Below the pieces are notes generated by a model. It saw only the letters and a program-made list of their open reading frames with translations, did no database searches and was not told the DNA's origin. A program made the position numbers and the translations under genes. This document shows, piece by piece, positions 29,375-38,739 of a DNA stretch of 39,299 nucleotides (its first letter is position 1; the number at the start of each line of letters is the position of its first letter). The DNA lies in contig CALHCQ010000009.1 in assembly GCA_937936645.1 (NCBI GenBank), positions 1-39,299 on the forward strand, given 5' to 3'. Origin of the DNA: an uncultured Algibacter sp. GTDB lineage: Bacteria > Bacteroidota > Bacteroidia > Flavobacteriales > Flavobacteriaceae.

Positions 29375-29399
29375 TTTATTTCATTTATTTATTAGTTTC

Positions 29400-29440
29400 A
29401 ACTGGAGTCGCTTTTTAGCGACTCCGGTTCTTTTATTTTT
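29400..29440 (+). terminator. Strong hairpin/terminator between imelysin-1 and the di-heme protein gene
   Basis: AACTGGAGTCGCT-TTTT-AGCGACTCCGGTT (13 bp with one G-U) followed by cTTTTaTTTTT. Confidence 0.85.
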
Positions 29441-29449
29441 AATATACCT

Positions 29450-30859
29450 ATGAATATATTTATTAAGCTAGCGCTAATTTTACTTGTTTTTTCTTGTCAG
29501 TCAGATCGGTTTTCCGAACAAGACTATGTAGATATAAATTACCAACCTGGAGAAGAAAATTTAGTCTCTCAATTATCTATAGACGCTTTTACTGCCGATA
29601 AAGCTTTTGGTCGCGGTATTCCTGGTTTGTCAGAATTAGAACTTTCTTTTTTTGGAGTAGGAAATGCCATGTTCGACCAAAGTTGGGTGTCCTCACCAGC
29701 AACAACAACTTCTAGAGATGGACTTGGCCCCCTTTTTAATGCAAGAGCTTGTAGTGCTTGCCATTTAAGAGATGGTAGAGGTATGCCTTTACTAGAAAAC
29801 GGGATGGGGTCTCAAGGGTTTTTATTGCGATTTAGTACAGGAAACGATCCTGTAACAGGGCCAATACCATCTTTAAATTATGGCGATCAATTGCAAGACG
29901 ATGCTAACTTAGGTATTAGAGAAGAGGGATCTATAAACGTTAATTTTGATATTATAGAAGGGAATTATCCAGACGGAACAGCTTATCAATTGCGAAAGCC
30001 AAACTATACTGTAGCAAACCAGAATTATGGGAGTACAGCAGGATTAAAACAATCGCCACGTATTGGGCAGCAAGTTATAGGTTTGGGTTTTATAGACGCG
30101 CTTAGCGAATTAAGTATTTTGAAAAATGAGGATATAAACGATGCTAATGCCGATGGCATTTCTGGTAAAGCCAATAGAGTATGGAATGTTAAAGCAAATA
30201 AAACATCTATAGGTCGTTTTGGCTGGAAGGCTAATCAGCCAAATTTAGAGCAGCAAATTGCAGCAGCGTTTAATGGCGATATGGGGTTAACAACGTCTAT
30301 TTTTCCTAACGAGAACTGTCCTGACGGTATAGATTGCAGTACTTTATCTAACGGAAATAACCCAGGAGAAAACGTCGAGGTTAACGATAGGCAATTTGAA
30401 AGAATGATGATTTACCAAGCTGCTATATCGGTACCAAAACGTAGAAATGTAAAAGACTTAAATGTTTTAAAGGGTAAAAAAATATTTAACCAACTAGCCT
30501 GTGTTGCTTGTCATATAGACAAGTTTACAACCAGTAACTATAATTTGTTACCTCAATTAGAAAATATTGTAATTAGGCCTTATTCCGATTTTTTATTACA
30601 CGATATGGGATCTGGTTTAGCCGATGATAGAGCCGATTTTTTAGCCAATGGTAGCGAGTGGAGAACACAACCTTTATGGGGCTTAGGTTTAATAGAGTCT
30701 GTAAATAAGCATACTTTTTTATTACATGATGGTAGAGCACGTAATATTGAAGAAGCTATTTTATGGCATGATGGAGAAGCTAAAACCTCTAAAAGTGCTT
30801 TTATGAACTTACCAGTAACCGATAGGCAATTTTTAATAGACTTTTTAAACACGTTATAA
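29450..30859 (+). CDS. Di-heme oxidoreductase (DHOR) family c-type cytochrome lipoprotein
   Basis: 469 aa; lipobox VFSC; two CxxCH motifs (CSACH, CVACH); ARACSACHLRDGRGMP, WRTQPLWGLGL, FLLHDGRARNIEEAILWHDGEA. Confidence 0.92.
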   Translation: MNIFIKLALILLVFSCQSDRFSEQDYVDINYQPGEENLVSQLSIDAFTADKAFGRGIPGLSELELSFFGVGNAMFDQSWVSSPATTTSRDGLGPLFNARACSACHLRDGRGMPLLENGMGSQGFLLRFSTGNDPVTGPIPSLNYGDQLQDDANLGIREEGSINVNFDIIEGNYPDGTAYQLRKPNYTVANQNYGSTAGLKQSPRIGQQVIGLGFIDALSELSILKNEDINDANADGISGKANRVWNVKANKTSIGRFGWKANQPNLEQQIAAAFNGDMGLTTSIFPNENCPDGIDCSTLSNGNNPGENVEVNDRQFERMMIYQAAISVPKRRNVKDLNVLKGKKIFNQLACVACHIDKFTTSNYNLLPQLENIVIRPYSDFLLHDMGSGLADDRADFLANGSEWRTQPLWGLGLIESVNKHTFLLHDGRARNIEEAILWHDGEAKTSKSAFMNLPVTDRQFLIDFLNTL

Positions 30860-30861
30860 TT

Positions 30862-31923
30862 ATGAAACCATTTTTTTTAAGTACACTGTTTTTAATTTTA
30901 TTTGCTTGCAATACAGATGATAATGAAGCTCCTAAGGCTATAGATACATTTCATGAATTTTATTACGACACAAATATTTTACCTTCTTTAACAAATTTTA
31001 AAAATGAGGTAGAGCAGCAACTCGTGCTTACCACTAATTTTACTCAAAATAAATCTTTAAACAATTTAGTTTTATTGCAGTCGCAATGGTTAAAGTTAGC
31101 ACAAACCTTTTCTAAAACAAGAGCTTATAATTTAGTGGCGGTAAAAGCATTGTTTTTTGATACACTAATATATAATTTTCCAGCATCGACTTCTGTTATA
31201 GAACGCAATATTAATTTAAAAATTAATTTTACCCCAGATTTTATATCACGACAAAGTTCTTCTGCACAAGGTTTGGCAACCATGGAGTATTTATTGTTTG
31301 GAAACAACAATACAAATAATGCTTTTAATATGCTTTTGGTAGATGATTTTAGAGTAAACTATTTACAGGCAGTAACACATCAAGTTTTAACACAAATAAA
31401 CGCCTTAATACGTTTTTGGGAAGACGATTATAAAAATGAATTTATTAATGCCAGAAGTATATCTTGTATAGATAATGCAAGGTGCTTAGCATTTAATCAA
31501 TTAATAAATATACTAGATGTTACTAGAGTTACAAAATTAGGTAAACCAGCAGGTTTAGAGGGGTCTACTAATATAAACTTAACAGGTTTAGAGGCTTTTA
31601 GAAGTAGAAACTCGTTAGCATTAATTAAAAGTACGGTAGAAGAAGTAGAGCAGGCTTATACTTTAAGTACAGTTAATTTTTCTAGCTTGGTTAATACTAT
31701 TTCTGGAAGCAATACTATTAGTAACCAAATAAACAAAGCTATTTTAAATGTATACAACCCTATAAATGCCTTAGATGATAATTTATATGTAGCCATAGAA
31801 AATAATGACCCAAATGTTGGTTTGTTATACGACGCTCTAACAGATTTGGTTAAATATTTATCTGTCGATGCAGCAAGTATACTATCGGTTTCCGTTTTGC
31901 CAACAGATAATGATGGCGATTAA
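30862..31923 (+). CDS. Imelysin-family lipoprotein, degenerate metal motif
   Basis: 353 aa; lipobox LFAC; imelysin-like fold signature AQGLATMEYLLFGNN where paralogue 1 has GWHAIEFLLWGQD; 2 nt downstream of the DHOR gene. Confidence 0.85.
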   Translation: MKPFFLSTLFLILFACNTDDNEAPKAIDTFHEFYYDTNILPSLTNFKNEVEQQLVLTTNFTQNKSLNNLVLLQSQWLKLAQTFSKTRAYNLVAVKALFFDTLIYNFPASTSVIERNINLKINFTPDFISRQSSSAQGLATMEYLLFGNNNTNNAFNMLLVDDFRVNYLQAVTHQVLTQINALIRFWEDDYKNEFINARSISCIDNARCLAFNQLINILDVTRVTKLGKPAGLEGSTNINLTGLEAFRSRNSLALIKSTVEEVEQAYTLSTVNFSSLVNTISGSNTISNQINKAILNVYNPINALDDNLYVAIENNDPNVGLLYDALTDLVKYLSVDAASILSVSVLPTDNDGD

Positions 31924-32017
31924 ATATTTTTTTATATACTTTATAAAAGTATTAGTTTGGCATAATTATTAATGTTATTTTGTGTAGCTATTAATAGGCC
32001 TAATTAATATTTTATTT

Positions 32018-34930
32018 ATGCGTTCAATTTTTATTTTTTTACTATCATTTTTATTTTCAATAAATACATTTTGTCAGTCATCTAACCCTTTAGAAACCAA
32101 AGATGTATTACAGCAAAAAAAATGGGTAGACAGCATTTATGCTTCTATGAGTTTAAAAGAACGTGTTGGCCAACTTTATATGGTACAGGTTATGTCTAAC
32201 CAAGATGCAGCCTCAAAAAGTAAAATAATAGATTTAATAAAAAAATATCACATTGGTGGTTTAATTTATTCTAATGGAGGCCCTAATCGTCAAGCTAAAC
32301 TTAATAACGAACTTCAGGCGAGTTCTAAATTACCCTTATTAATAGGTATGGATGCCGAGTGGGGTTTAAGTATGCGTTTAGATTCTACATACGCGTTTCC
32401 ATGGAATATGACTTTAGGAGCTATAAAAAACACGAAGTTAGTAGAGCAAACAGGACGTCAAATAGGAGAGCATTGCAAGCGTTTAGGGGTGCATTTTAAT
32501 TTTGCTCCTGTTGTAGATATAAATACAAACCCCAATAACCCTATAATTGGTAATAGGTCTTTTGGAGAAGATAGAGATAATGTTACCCAAAAAGCAGCTG
32601 CCTTTATGGAGGGTATGCAAAGTGCAGGTGTTTTAGCAAATGCTAAGCATTTTCCTGGTCATGGCGATACCGATACCGATTCTCATAAAACATTACCAAC
32701 GGTTAATTTTACAGAAAAACGCATAGACTCCATAGAGTTGTACCCATACAAAACCTTAATAAAAAAAGGATTGTCTAGTGTTATGGTGGCTCACTTAAAT
32801 GTACCTAGTTTAGAGCCTTCAGGATATCCATCATCTTTATCTAAGCATATTGTAACCCATATTTTAAAAGAACAATTAGGTTTTAAAGGTTTAATATTTA
32901 CAGATGCTTTAACCATGAAAGGCGCAGCTAATTTTAAAGAAGTTGGCGACATAGATTTAGTTGCTTTTAAGGCAGGTAATGATGTTATGCTTATGTCAGA
33001 AAACGTGGGGCAAGGTGTTACAAAAATTATAGAATCTTACCATAAAGGTACTATTACAGAAGCCAGGTTATCCTATTCTGTTAAAAAAATTCTTATGGCA
33101 AAATATAAGGTTGGTTTACACAAATATCAACCTGTAGGATTATATAATTTATCTAAAGATTTAAACAGACCAAAAGATGATATTTTATATGAAGAATTGC
33201 TGGAAAATGCTATAACTCTAGTAAAAAATAAAGATAACTTATTGCCAATAAAAGATTTAGATAAAAAGAAAATAGCCTATTTAAAATTAGGTGACGACTC
33301 TGGAGTTTCTTTTTTAAATACTTTAAAAAAATACACTAAAGTACATCAAGTAAGCGATAATAATATAGGTGGTCTATTAAAAAAGCTTGCGGGTTATAAT
33401 ACCGTAATCATTGGTTTTCATCGCTCTAATGCCAACCCCTGGAAAAGTGCTAGAATATCTAAAGTAGAATTACAATGGATTGCAGAAATAGCAAAGCGTC
33501 ATAACGTTATTTTAAACATTTTTGTTAAACCTTATGCACTTATTAACATAAAAGATACATCGGCTATAAATAGTATTGTGGTAAGTTATCAAAACAGTAA
33601 AATTTCTCAAGAAAAATCGGCACAGCTTATTTTTGGCGCATTACCTTATAAAGGAAAACTACCAGTATCTATTGGTCAAAACTTTAAAGTTGGCGAAGGC
33701 ATACTAACAAATTCTATTAATAGATTAGGATACACGGTACCAGAGCGTGCAGGCATGAGTTCGTTTAAATTAAAAAAAATAGATTCTTTAGCACAATGGG
33801 CTATAAAATCTAAAATGACCCCAGGCATACAGCTATTGGTAGCTAGAAAAGGACAGGTAGTGTACAACAAAAGCTTTGGTAAACATACTTATAACGAATC
33901 TACTAAAGTTAAATTTGAAGACATTTACGATGTTGCCTCATTAACAAAAATACTTGCAACACTACCATTACTCATGGAGTTAGTCGATAAGAACAACGTA
34001 TCTATTGATGCTAAATTAGGCGATATTTTACCCGAATATAAAGGTTCTAATAAAGAAAGAATTACTTTAAAAAAAATGTTATCTCACTATGCTAGATTAA
34101 GGCCTTGGGAACCTTTTTACACCCATACTTTAGATTCGATTACAAAAAAACCAAGTGCTAAATATTATAGGCAAACACCAAGTGCGGCGTATAATTTAGA
34201 AGTCTCAAAAAACTTATACTTACGTACCGATTATAAAGACTCTATACAACGTATTATAAGGGATAGTGATTTGTTAGATCGTTTAAAATATAGGTATAGC
34301 GATTTTCCTTACTATATTTTAAAGAAATATATTGAAACTTATTACGACCAAGGGTTAGATGTTTTAGTTCAAAATCATTTTTATAAATCTTTAGGCGCTA
34401 ACCATAGCATGTATAATCCATTTAGAAAAGTTAGTAATAAACATATTGTACCTACAGAAATTGATACTTATTTTAGACAAGACAAAGTACATGGGCATGT
34501 GCACGACATGGGAGCCGCTATGCAAAGTGGAGTAGGAGGTCATGCAGGTGTTTTTAGTAATGCAAACGATGTTGCTAAAATAATGCAAATGTATTTACAA
34601 GAAGGGACCTATGGCGGTAAACGTTATTTTAAACCAGAAACATTAGCACAGTTTAATAAATGTTATTTCTGTGATAAAAATAATAGAAGAGGTGTCGGTT
34701 TCGACAAGCCTCAATTAGGCGATAAAGGGCCCACTTGTGGTTGTGTATCTAAAACCAGTTTTGGGCATTCTGGATTTACAGGAGCTTACACTTGGGCAGA
34801 TCCTGAAGAAGAAATTGTATATGTGTTTTTAGCAAATAGAACCTACCCTAATGCAGGTAAAAATTTATTGTTAAGACATAATATAAGAACAGAAATACAG
34901 CGTTATATATACGATGCTATAGAAAATTAA
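32018..34930 (+). CDS. Fusion of GH3 beta-N-acetylglucosaminidase (NagZ-like) and class C beta-lactamase/serine hydrolase domain
   Basis: 970 aa; GH3: KHFPGHGDTDTDSHKTLP, GLIFTDALTMKG; serine hydrolase: SLTK (SxxK), YSD, HSGFTG; N-terminal signal peptide. Confidence 0.93.
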   Translation: MRSIFIFLLSFLFSINTFCQSSNPLETKDVLQQKKWVDSIYASMSLKERVGQLYMVQVMSNQDAASKSKIIDLIKKYHIGGLIYSNGGPNRQAKLNNELQASSKLPLLIGMDAEWGLSMRLDSTYAFPWNMTLGAIKNTKLVEQTGRQIGEHCKRLGVHFNFAPVVDINTNPNNPIIGNRSFGEDRDNVTQKAAAFMEGMQSAGVLANAKHFPGHGDTDTDSHKTLPTVNFTEKRIDSIELYPYKTLIKKGLSSVMVAHLNVPSLEPSGYPSSLSKHIVTHILKEQLGFKGLIFTDALTMKGAANFKEVGDIDLVAFKAGNDVMLMSENVGQGVTKIIESYHKGTITEARLSYSVKKILMAKYKVGLHKYQPVGLYNLSKDLNRPKDDILYEELLENAITLVKNKDNLLPIKDLDKKKIAYLKLGDDSGVSFLNTLKKYTKVHQVSDNNIGGLLKKLAGYNTVIIGFHRSNANPWKSARISKVELQWIAEIAKRHNVILNIFVKPYALINIKDTSAINSIVVSYQNSKISQEKSAQLIFGALPYKGKLPVSIGQNFKVGEGILTNSINRLGYTVPERAGMSSFKLKKIDSLAQWAIKSKMTPGIQLLVARKGQVVYNKSFGKHTYNESTKVKFEDIYDVASLTKILATLPLLMELVDKNNVSIDAKLGDILPEYKGSNKERITLKKMLSHYARLRPWEPFYTHTLDSITKKPSAKYYRQTPSAAYNLEVSKNLYLRTDYKDSIQRIIRDSDLLDRLKYRYSDFPYYILKKYIETYYDQGLDVLVQNHFYKSLGANHSMYNPFRKVSNKHIVPTEIDTYFRQDKVHGHVHDMGAAMQSGVGGHAGVFSNANDVAKIMQMYLQEGTYGGKRYFKPETLAQFNKCYFCDKNNRRGVGFDKPQLGDKGPTCGCVSKTSFGHSGFTGAYTWADPEEEIVYVFLANRTYPNAGKNLLLRHNIRTEIQRYIYDAIEN

Positions 34931-34995
34931 ACGTAATAACTCTAAATTTAACGAGTTAAACTTAATACACTTTGTGGTGTAAAAAATATATTTTA

Positions 34996-36132
34996 ATGAA
35001 AATAGGTATGGTTTGTTACCCTACATTTGGAGGTAGTGGTGTTGTTGCAACAGAATTAGGTTTAGAATTGTCTAAACGCGGACATGAAATTCATTTTATA
35101 ACATACAATCAGCCTGTAAGGTTAGATTTGTTAAGTAATAATGTGCACTATCACGAAGTTACTGTGCCAGAATATCCTTTATTTCATTACCAACCCTACG
35201 AGCTAGCTTTGTCTAGTAAACTAGTCGATATGGTAAAGCTACATAAAATAGAAATTTTACACGTACATTACGCTATACCTCATGCTTATGCCGCTTATAT
35301 GGCAAAAAAAATGTTAATAGAAGAAGATATTTATGTGCCTATAGTAACCACGCTTCATGGTACAGATATTACTTTGGTTGGTAGCCATCCTTTTTACAAG
35401 CCTGCTGTAACTTTTAGTATTAACAAATCAGATGCTGTAACAGCAGTATCTCAGAGTTTAAAACAAGACACATTGCGATTATTTGATATTAAAAATGATA
35501 TAAGCGTGGTGCCAAATTTTATAGATCTAGAAAAATATAAACATTCTTTTACAGATTGCAAACGTGGTATGATGGCCAACGATAGCGAAAAAATTATTAC
35601 TCATATTAGTAACCTAAGGCCTGTAAAACGTGTAGAAGATGTTGTTAAGGTGTTTTATAACATTCAAAAAGAAATACCTGCCAAATTAATGTTTATTGGT
35701 GAAGGACCAGAAAAAGAAAAAGCCGAATTACTTTGTGCTAAATTAGGTATAACGCATAAAGTTATATTTTTTGGCAGAAGTAACGAAATAGATAAAATTT
35801 TATGTTTTAGCGATTTGTTTTTGCTTCCATCCTTAACCGAAAGTTTTGGCTTAGCAGCACTAGAGGCTATGGCATCTGGAGTGCCAGTTATTTCTAGCAA
35901 CACAGGTGGTATACCAGAGGTTAATGTAGAAGGTGTGTCTGGGTATTTAAGCGAAGTTGGCGATGTAGAAGAAATGAGTAAAAATGCTATTCATATTTTA
36001 AAAGATGAAGACCGATTAGCTCAATTTAAAAACAATGCGAGACAAGAAGCTTTAAAGTTCGATTTACATGAAATTGTACCTCAGTACGAAGTTATTTATC
36101 AGCAAACATTAGCTAAAGCTTTATTACTTTAG
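34996..36132 (+). CDS. bshA: N-acetyl-alpha-D-glucosaminyl L-malate synthase BshA (bacillithiol synthesis)
   Basis: MKIGMVCYPTFGGSGVVATELGLELSKRGHEIHFITYNQPVRL, TTLHGTDITLVG, FLLPSLTESFGLAALEAMASGVPVI; ATG at 34996 favoured over 34972. Confidence 0.94.
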   Translation: MKIGMVCYPTFGGSGVVATELGLELSKRGHEIHFITYNQPVRLDLLSNNVHYHEVTVPEYPLFHYQPYELALSSKLVDMVKLHKIEILHVHYAIPHAYAAYMAKKMLIEEDIYVPIVTTLHGTDITLVGSHPFYKPAVTFSINKSDAVTAVSQSLKQDTLRLFDIKNDISVVPNFIDLEKYKHSFTDCKRGMMANDSEKIITHISNLRPVKRVEDVVKVFYNIQKEIPAKLMFIGEGPEKEKAELLCAKLGITHKVIFFGRSNEIDKILCFSDLFLLPSLTESFGLAALEAMASGVPVISSNTGGIPEVNVEGVSGYLSEVGDVEEMSKNAIHILKDEDRLAQFKNNARQEALKFDLHEIVPQYEVIYQQTLAKALLL

Positions 36133-36143
36133 TAAAAATGGAA

Positions 36144-36677
36144 TTATAAAGATGTGTTAATTATTTTTTGATATTCGCTTTCGGCTATAATGTCTTTGTT
36201 AGTTTCTAGTCTATCTAGAAAAACAAGGCCATTTAAATGGTCTATTTCATGCTGAAAAATGCGTGCTATAAAACCTGTGAAAGAGCTATTTATTAGAGCT
36301 CCAAACCTATTGGTATATTTAACGGTTATACTATCGTACCTAGGTACCAAACCTCTTATTCCTGGTATACTTAAACAGCCTTCCCAATCTTTGGTAGTGG
36401 TCTTACTATGTTTTATAATTTCGGGGTTTATTATAGCAATAGGTGCCATGGTTGGTGCGTTTGGGTAACGCTCACTGGGTTTAGATGCCATAATAAAAAC
36501 ACGATCTTTTTTGTATACTTGTGGTGCTGCTATACCTAATCCGTTAACCGCTTTAACCGTATAAATCATATGGTCTATAAATTCTTGAAAAGCTTTATCT
36601 TCAATATGGTCTACACGAGTCGTTTTAGATCTCAGTATATCATGTCCTAAATAAGCGATGTCTAATTTTTTTTGCAT
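36144..36677 (-). CDS. def: Peptide deformylase
   Basis: 177 aa; GLGIAAPQV, EGCLSIPGIRG, QHEIDHLNGLVFLDRL. Confidence 0.93.
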   Translation of the reverse strand: MQKKLDIAYLGHDILRSKTTRVDHIEDKAFQEFIDHMIYTVKAVNGLGIAAPQVYKKDRVFIMASKPSERYPNAPTMAPIAIINPEIIKHSKTTTKDWEGCLSIPGIRGLVPRYDSITVKYTNRFGALINSSFTGFIARIFQHEIDHLNGLVFLDRLETNKDIIAESEYQKIINTSL

Positions 36678-36809
36678 CTATTAAAAGTTTATTTTATGAG
36701 TTTATAGTATGTAAAACGTCTTAAAAATAGTATAATTTTATTATTTTAGAAGTCAGGTAAATATAACGTTACATTATAAAAAACCAACTAGAACCATATA
36801 CTAAATACC

Positions 36810-38717
36810 ATGAGTAATTATCACATAAAACATTTAGAAGAATATTATCAAGTTTACAGAAAATCTATTAGAAACCCAGAAGTCTTTTGGGAAGAAATAG
36901 CCGAAGAACATTTTATGTGGCGAAAAAAATGGGATAACGTTTTAAGTTGGGATTTTTCTAAACCCGATGTAAAATGGTTTGAAGGCGCCCAATTAAACAT
37001 CACAGAAAATTGTATAGACAGGCACTTGTCTACTAGAGGAAATAAAACAGCCATTCTTTTTGAACCCAATAACCCTAATGAGGCAGCTCAACATATAACA
37101 TATAACCAATTACACGAACGCGTTAACCAATTTGCCAATGTTTTAAAAAGCAAAGCTGTAAAACGTGGCGATCGCGTTTGTATTTACCTACCCATGATTC
37201 CAGAATTGGCCATAGCTGTTTTAGCCTGTGCTAGAATAGGGGCTATACACTCGGTGGTATTTGCTGGGTTTTCTGCTACAGCATTAGCAACCCGAATTAA
37301 CGACAGCGATTGTAAGCTTGTATTAACTAGCGATGGTTCTTATAGAGGTGCAAAAACGATAGATTTAAAGGGTATTGTAGACGAGGCTCTGGAGCATTGC
37401 CCAGGCGTACAAGCCGTACTTGTTGCCAAACGAATAGACAGCCAGATAAGCATGAAAACAGGTCGCGATTATTGGCTAGAGCCTTTATTAAACAAGGCTT
37501 CTAAAGTTTGTGAAGCCGAAGTTATGAATGCCGAAGATCCTTTATTTATTTTATATACATCAGGATCTACAGGGCAACCTAAAGGTATGGTACATAGTAC
37601 AGCTGGCTATATGGTTTATGCGGCCTACACTTTTAAAAATGTATTTCAATACAGAGAAAATGATGTGTATTGGTGTACAGCAGATATTGGATGGATTACG
37701 GGGCATAGTTACATTGTTTATGGGCCATTGGCCAATGGTGCCACAACTGTTATGTTCGAGGGGGTGCCTAGCTATCCCGATTTTGGTCGTTTTTGGGAGG
37801 TGGTAGAAAAACATAAAATTACTCAATTTTACACAGCACCAACCGCTATAAGAGCATTAGCTAAGCAAGGGGTAGATTTAGTAGAAAAATACGATTTAAG
37901 CAGTTTAAAAGTACTTGGTTCTGTAGGCGAACCCATAAACGAAGAAGCTTGGCATTGGTATAATGATAATGTAGGTAAAAAGAAAAGTCCTATTGTAGAT
38001 ACTTGGTGGCAAACCGAAACGGGTGGTATAATGATAACCCCTATACCATACGTAACTCCTACAAAACCCACTTATGCTACATTACCTTTTATTGGCATAC
38101 AACCCGCTTTAATGGACGATAATGCTAACGAATTAAAAGGTAACCAAGTAGAAGGTAGACTGTGTATAAAATACCCATGGCCTGCCATGGCAAGAACAAT
38201 ATGGGGAAACCACGAACGCTATAAAAACACCTACTTTTCGGCCTATAAAAACATGTACTTTACAGGCGATGGTGCATTGCGCGATGAGGTTGGTTATTAT
38301 AGAATTACCGGACGTGTAGATGATGTTATTATTGTATCTGGCCATAATTTAGGAACGGCACCCATAGAAGATGCTGTTAACGAGCATCCAGCAGTGGCAG
38401 AGTCTGCTATTGTTGGTTTTCCTCACGATGTAAAAGGAAATGCCCTTTACGGTTATGTTATTTTAAAAGACACCGGAGAGGGTAGAAGACACGATAATTT
38501 AAGAAAAGAAATTAATCAAATCATTACAGAGCATATAGGCCCTATTGCTAAACTCGATAAAATACAATTTACAAGTGGCTTACCAAAAACACGATCGGGT
38601 AAAATAATGCGTCGTATACTACGTAAAATAGCATGTAAAGACACGAGTAACTTAGGCGATACAAGTACTTTACTTAACCCAGAAGTTGTACAAGATATTA
38701 TAAATAACGTACTGTAG
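36810..38717 (+). CDS. acs: Acetyl-CoA synthetase
   Basis: 635 aa; PLFILYTSGSTGQPKGMVHSTAGYM, WWQTETGGIMITP, FTGDGALRDEVGYYRITGRVDDVIIVSGHNLGTAPIE, LPKTRSGKIMRRILRKIA. Confidence 0.95.
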   Translation: MSNYHIKHLEEYYQVYRKSIRNPEVFWEEIAEEHFMWRKKWDNVLSWDFSKPDVKWFEGAQLNITENCIDRHLSTRGNKTAILFEPNNPNEAAQHITYNQLHERVNQFANVLKSKAVKRGDRVCIYLPMIPELAIAVLACARIGAIHSVVFAGFSATALATRINDSDCKLVLTSDGSYRGAKTIDLKGIVDEALEHCPGVQAVLVAKRIDSQISMKTGRDYWLEPLLNKASKVCEAEVMNAEDPLFILYTSGSTGQPKGMVHSTAGYMVYAAYTFKNVFQYRENDVYWCTADIGWITGHSYIVYGPLANGATTVMFEGVPSYPDFGRFWEVVEKHKITQFYTAPTAIRALAKQGVDLVEKYDLSSLKVLGSVGEPINEEAWHWYNDNVGKKKSPIVDTWWQTETGGIMITPIPYVTPTKPTYATLPFIGIQPALMDDNANELKGNQVEGRLCIKYPWPAMARTIWGNHERYKNTYFSAYKNMYFTGDGALRDEVGYYRITGRVDDVIIVSGHNLGTAPIEDAVNEHPAVAESAIVGFPHDVKGNALYGYVILKDTGEGRRHDNLRKEINQIITEHIGPIAKLDKIQFTSGLPKTRSGKIMRRILRKIACKDTSNLGDTSTLLNPEVVQDIINNVL

Positions 38718-38739
38718 CAGTACTATAATTAAACTTTAT

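Noticed and set aside
31936-31974. Inverted repeat ATACTTT-ATA-AAAGTAT plus TTTGGCATAATTATTAA (sigma54-like) upstream of the GH3 fusion gene
   Set aside because: The hairpin lacks a T-tract and the -12 element does not match (TTAA instead of TTGC); could be chance in AT-rich DNA.
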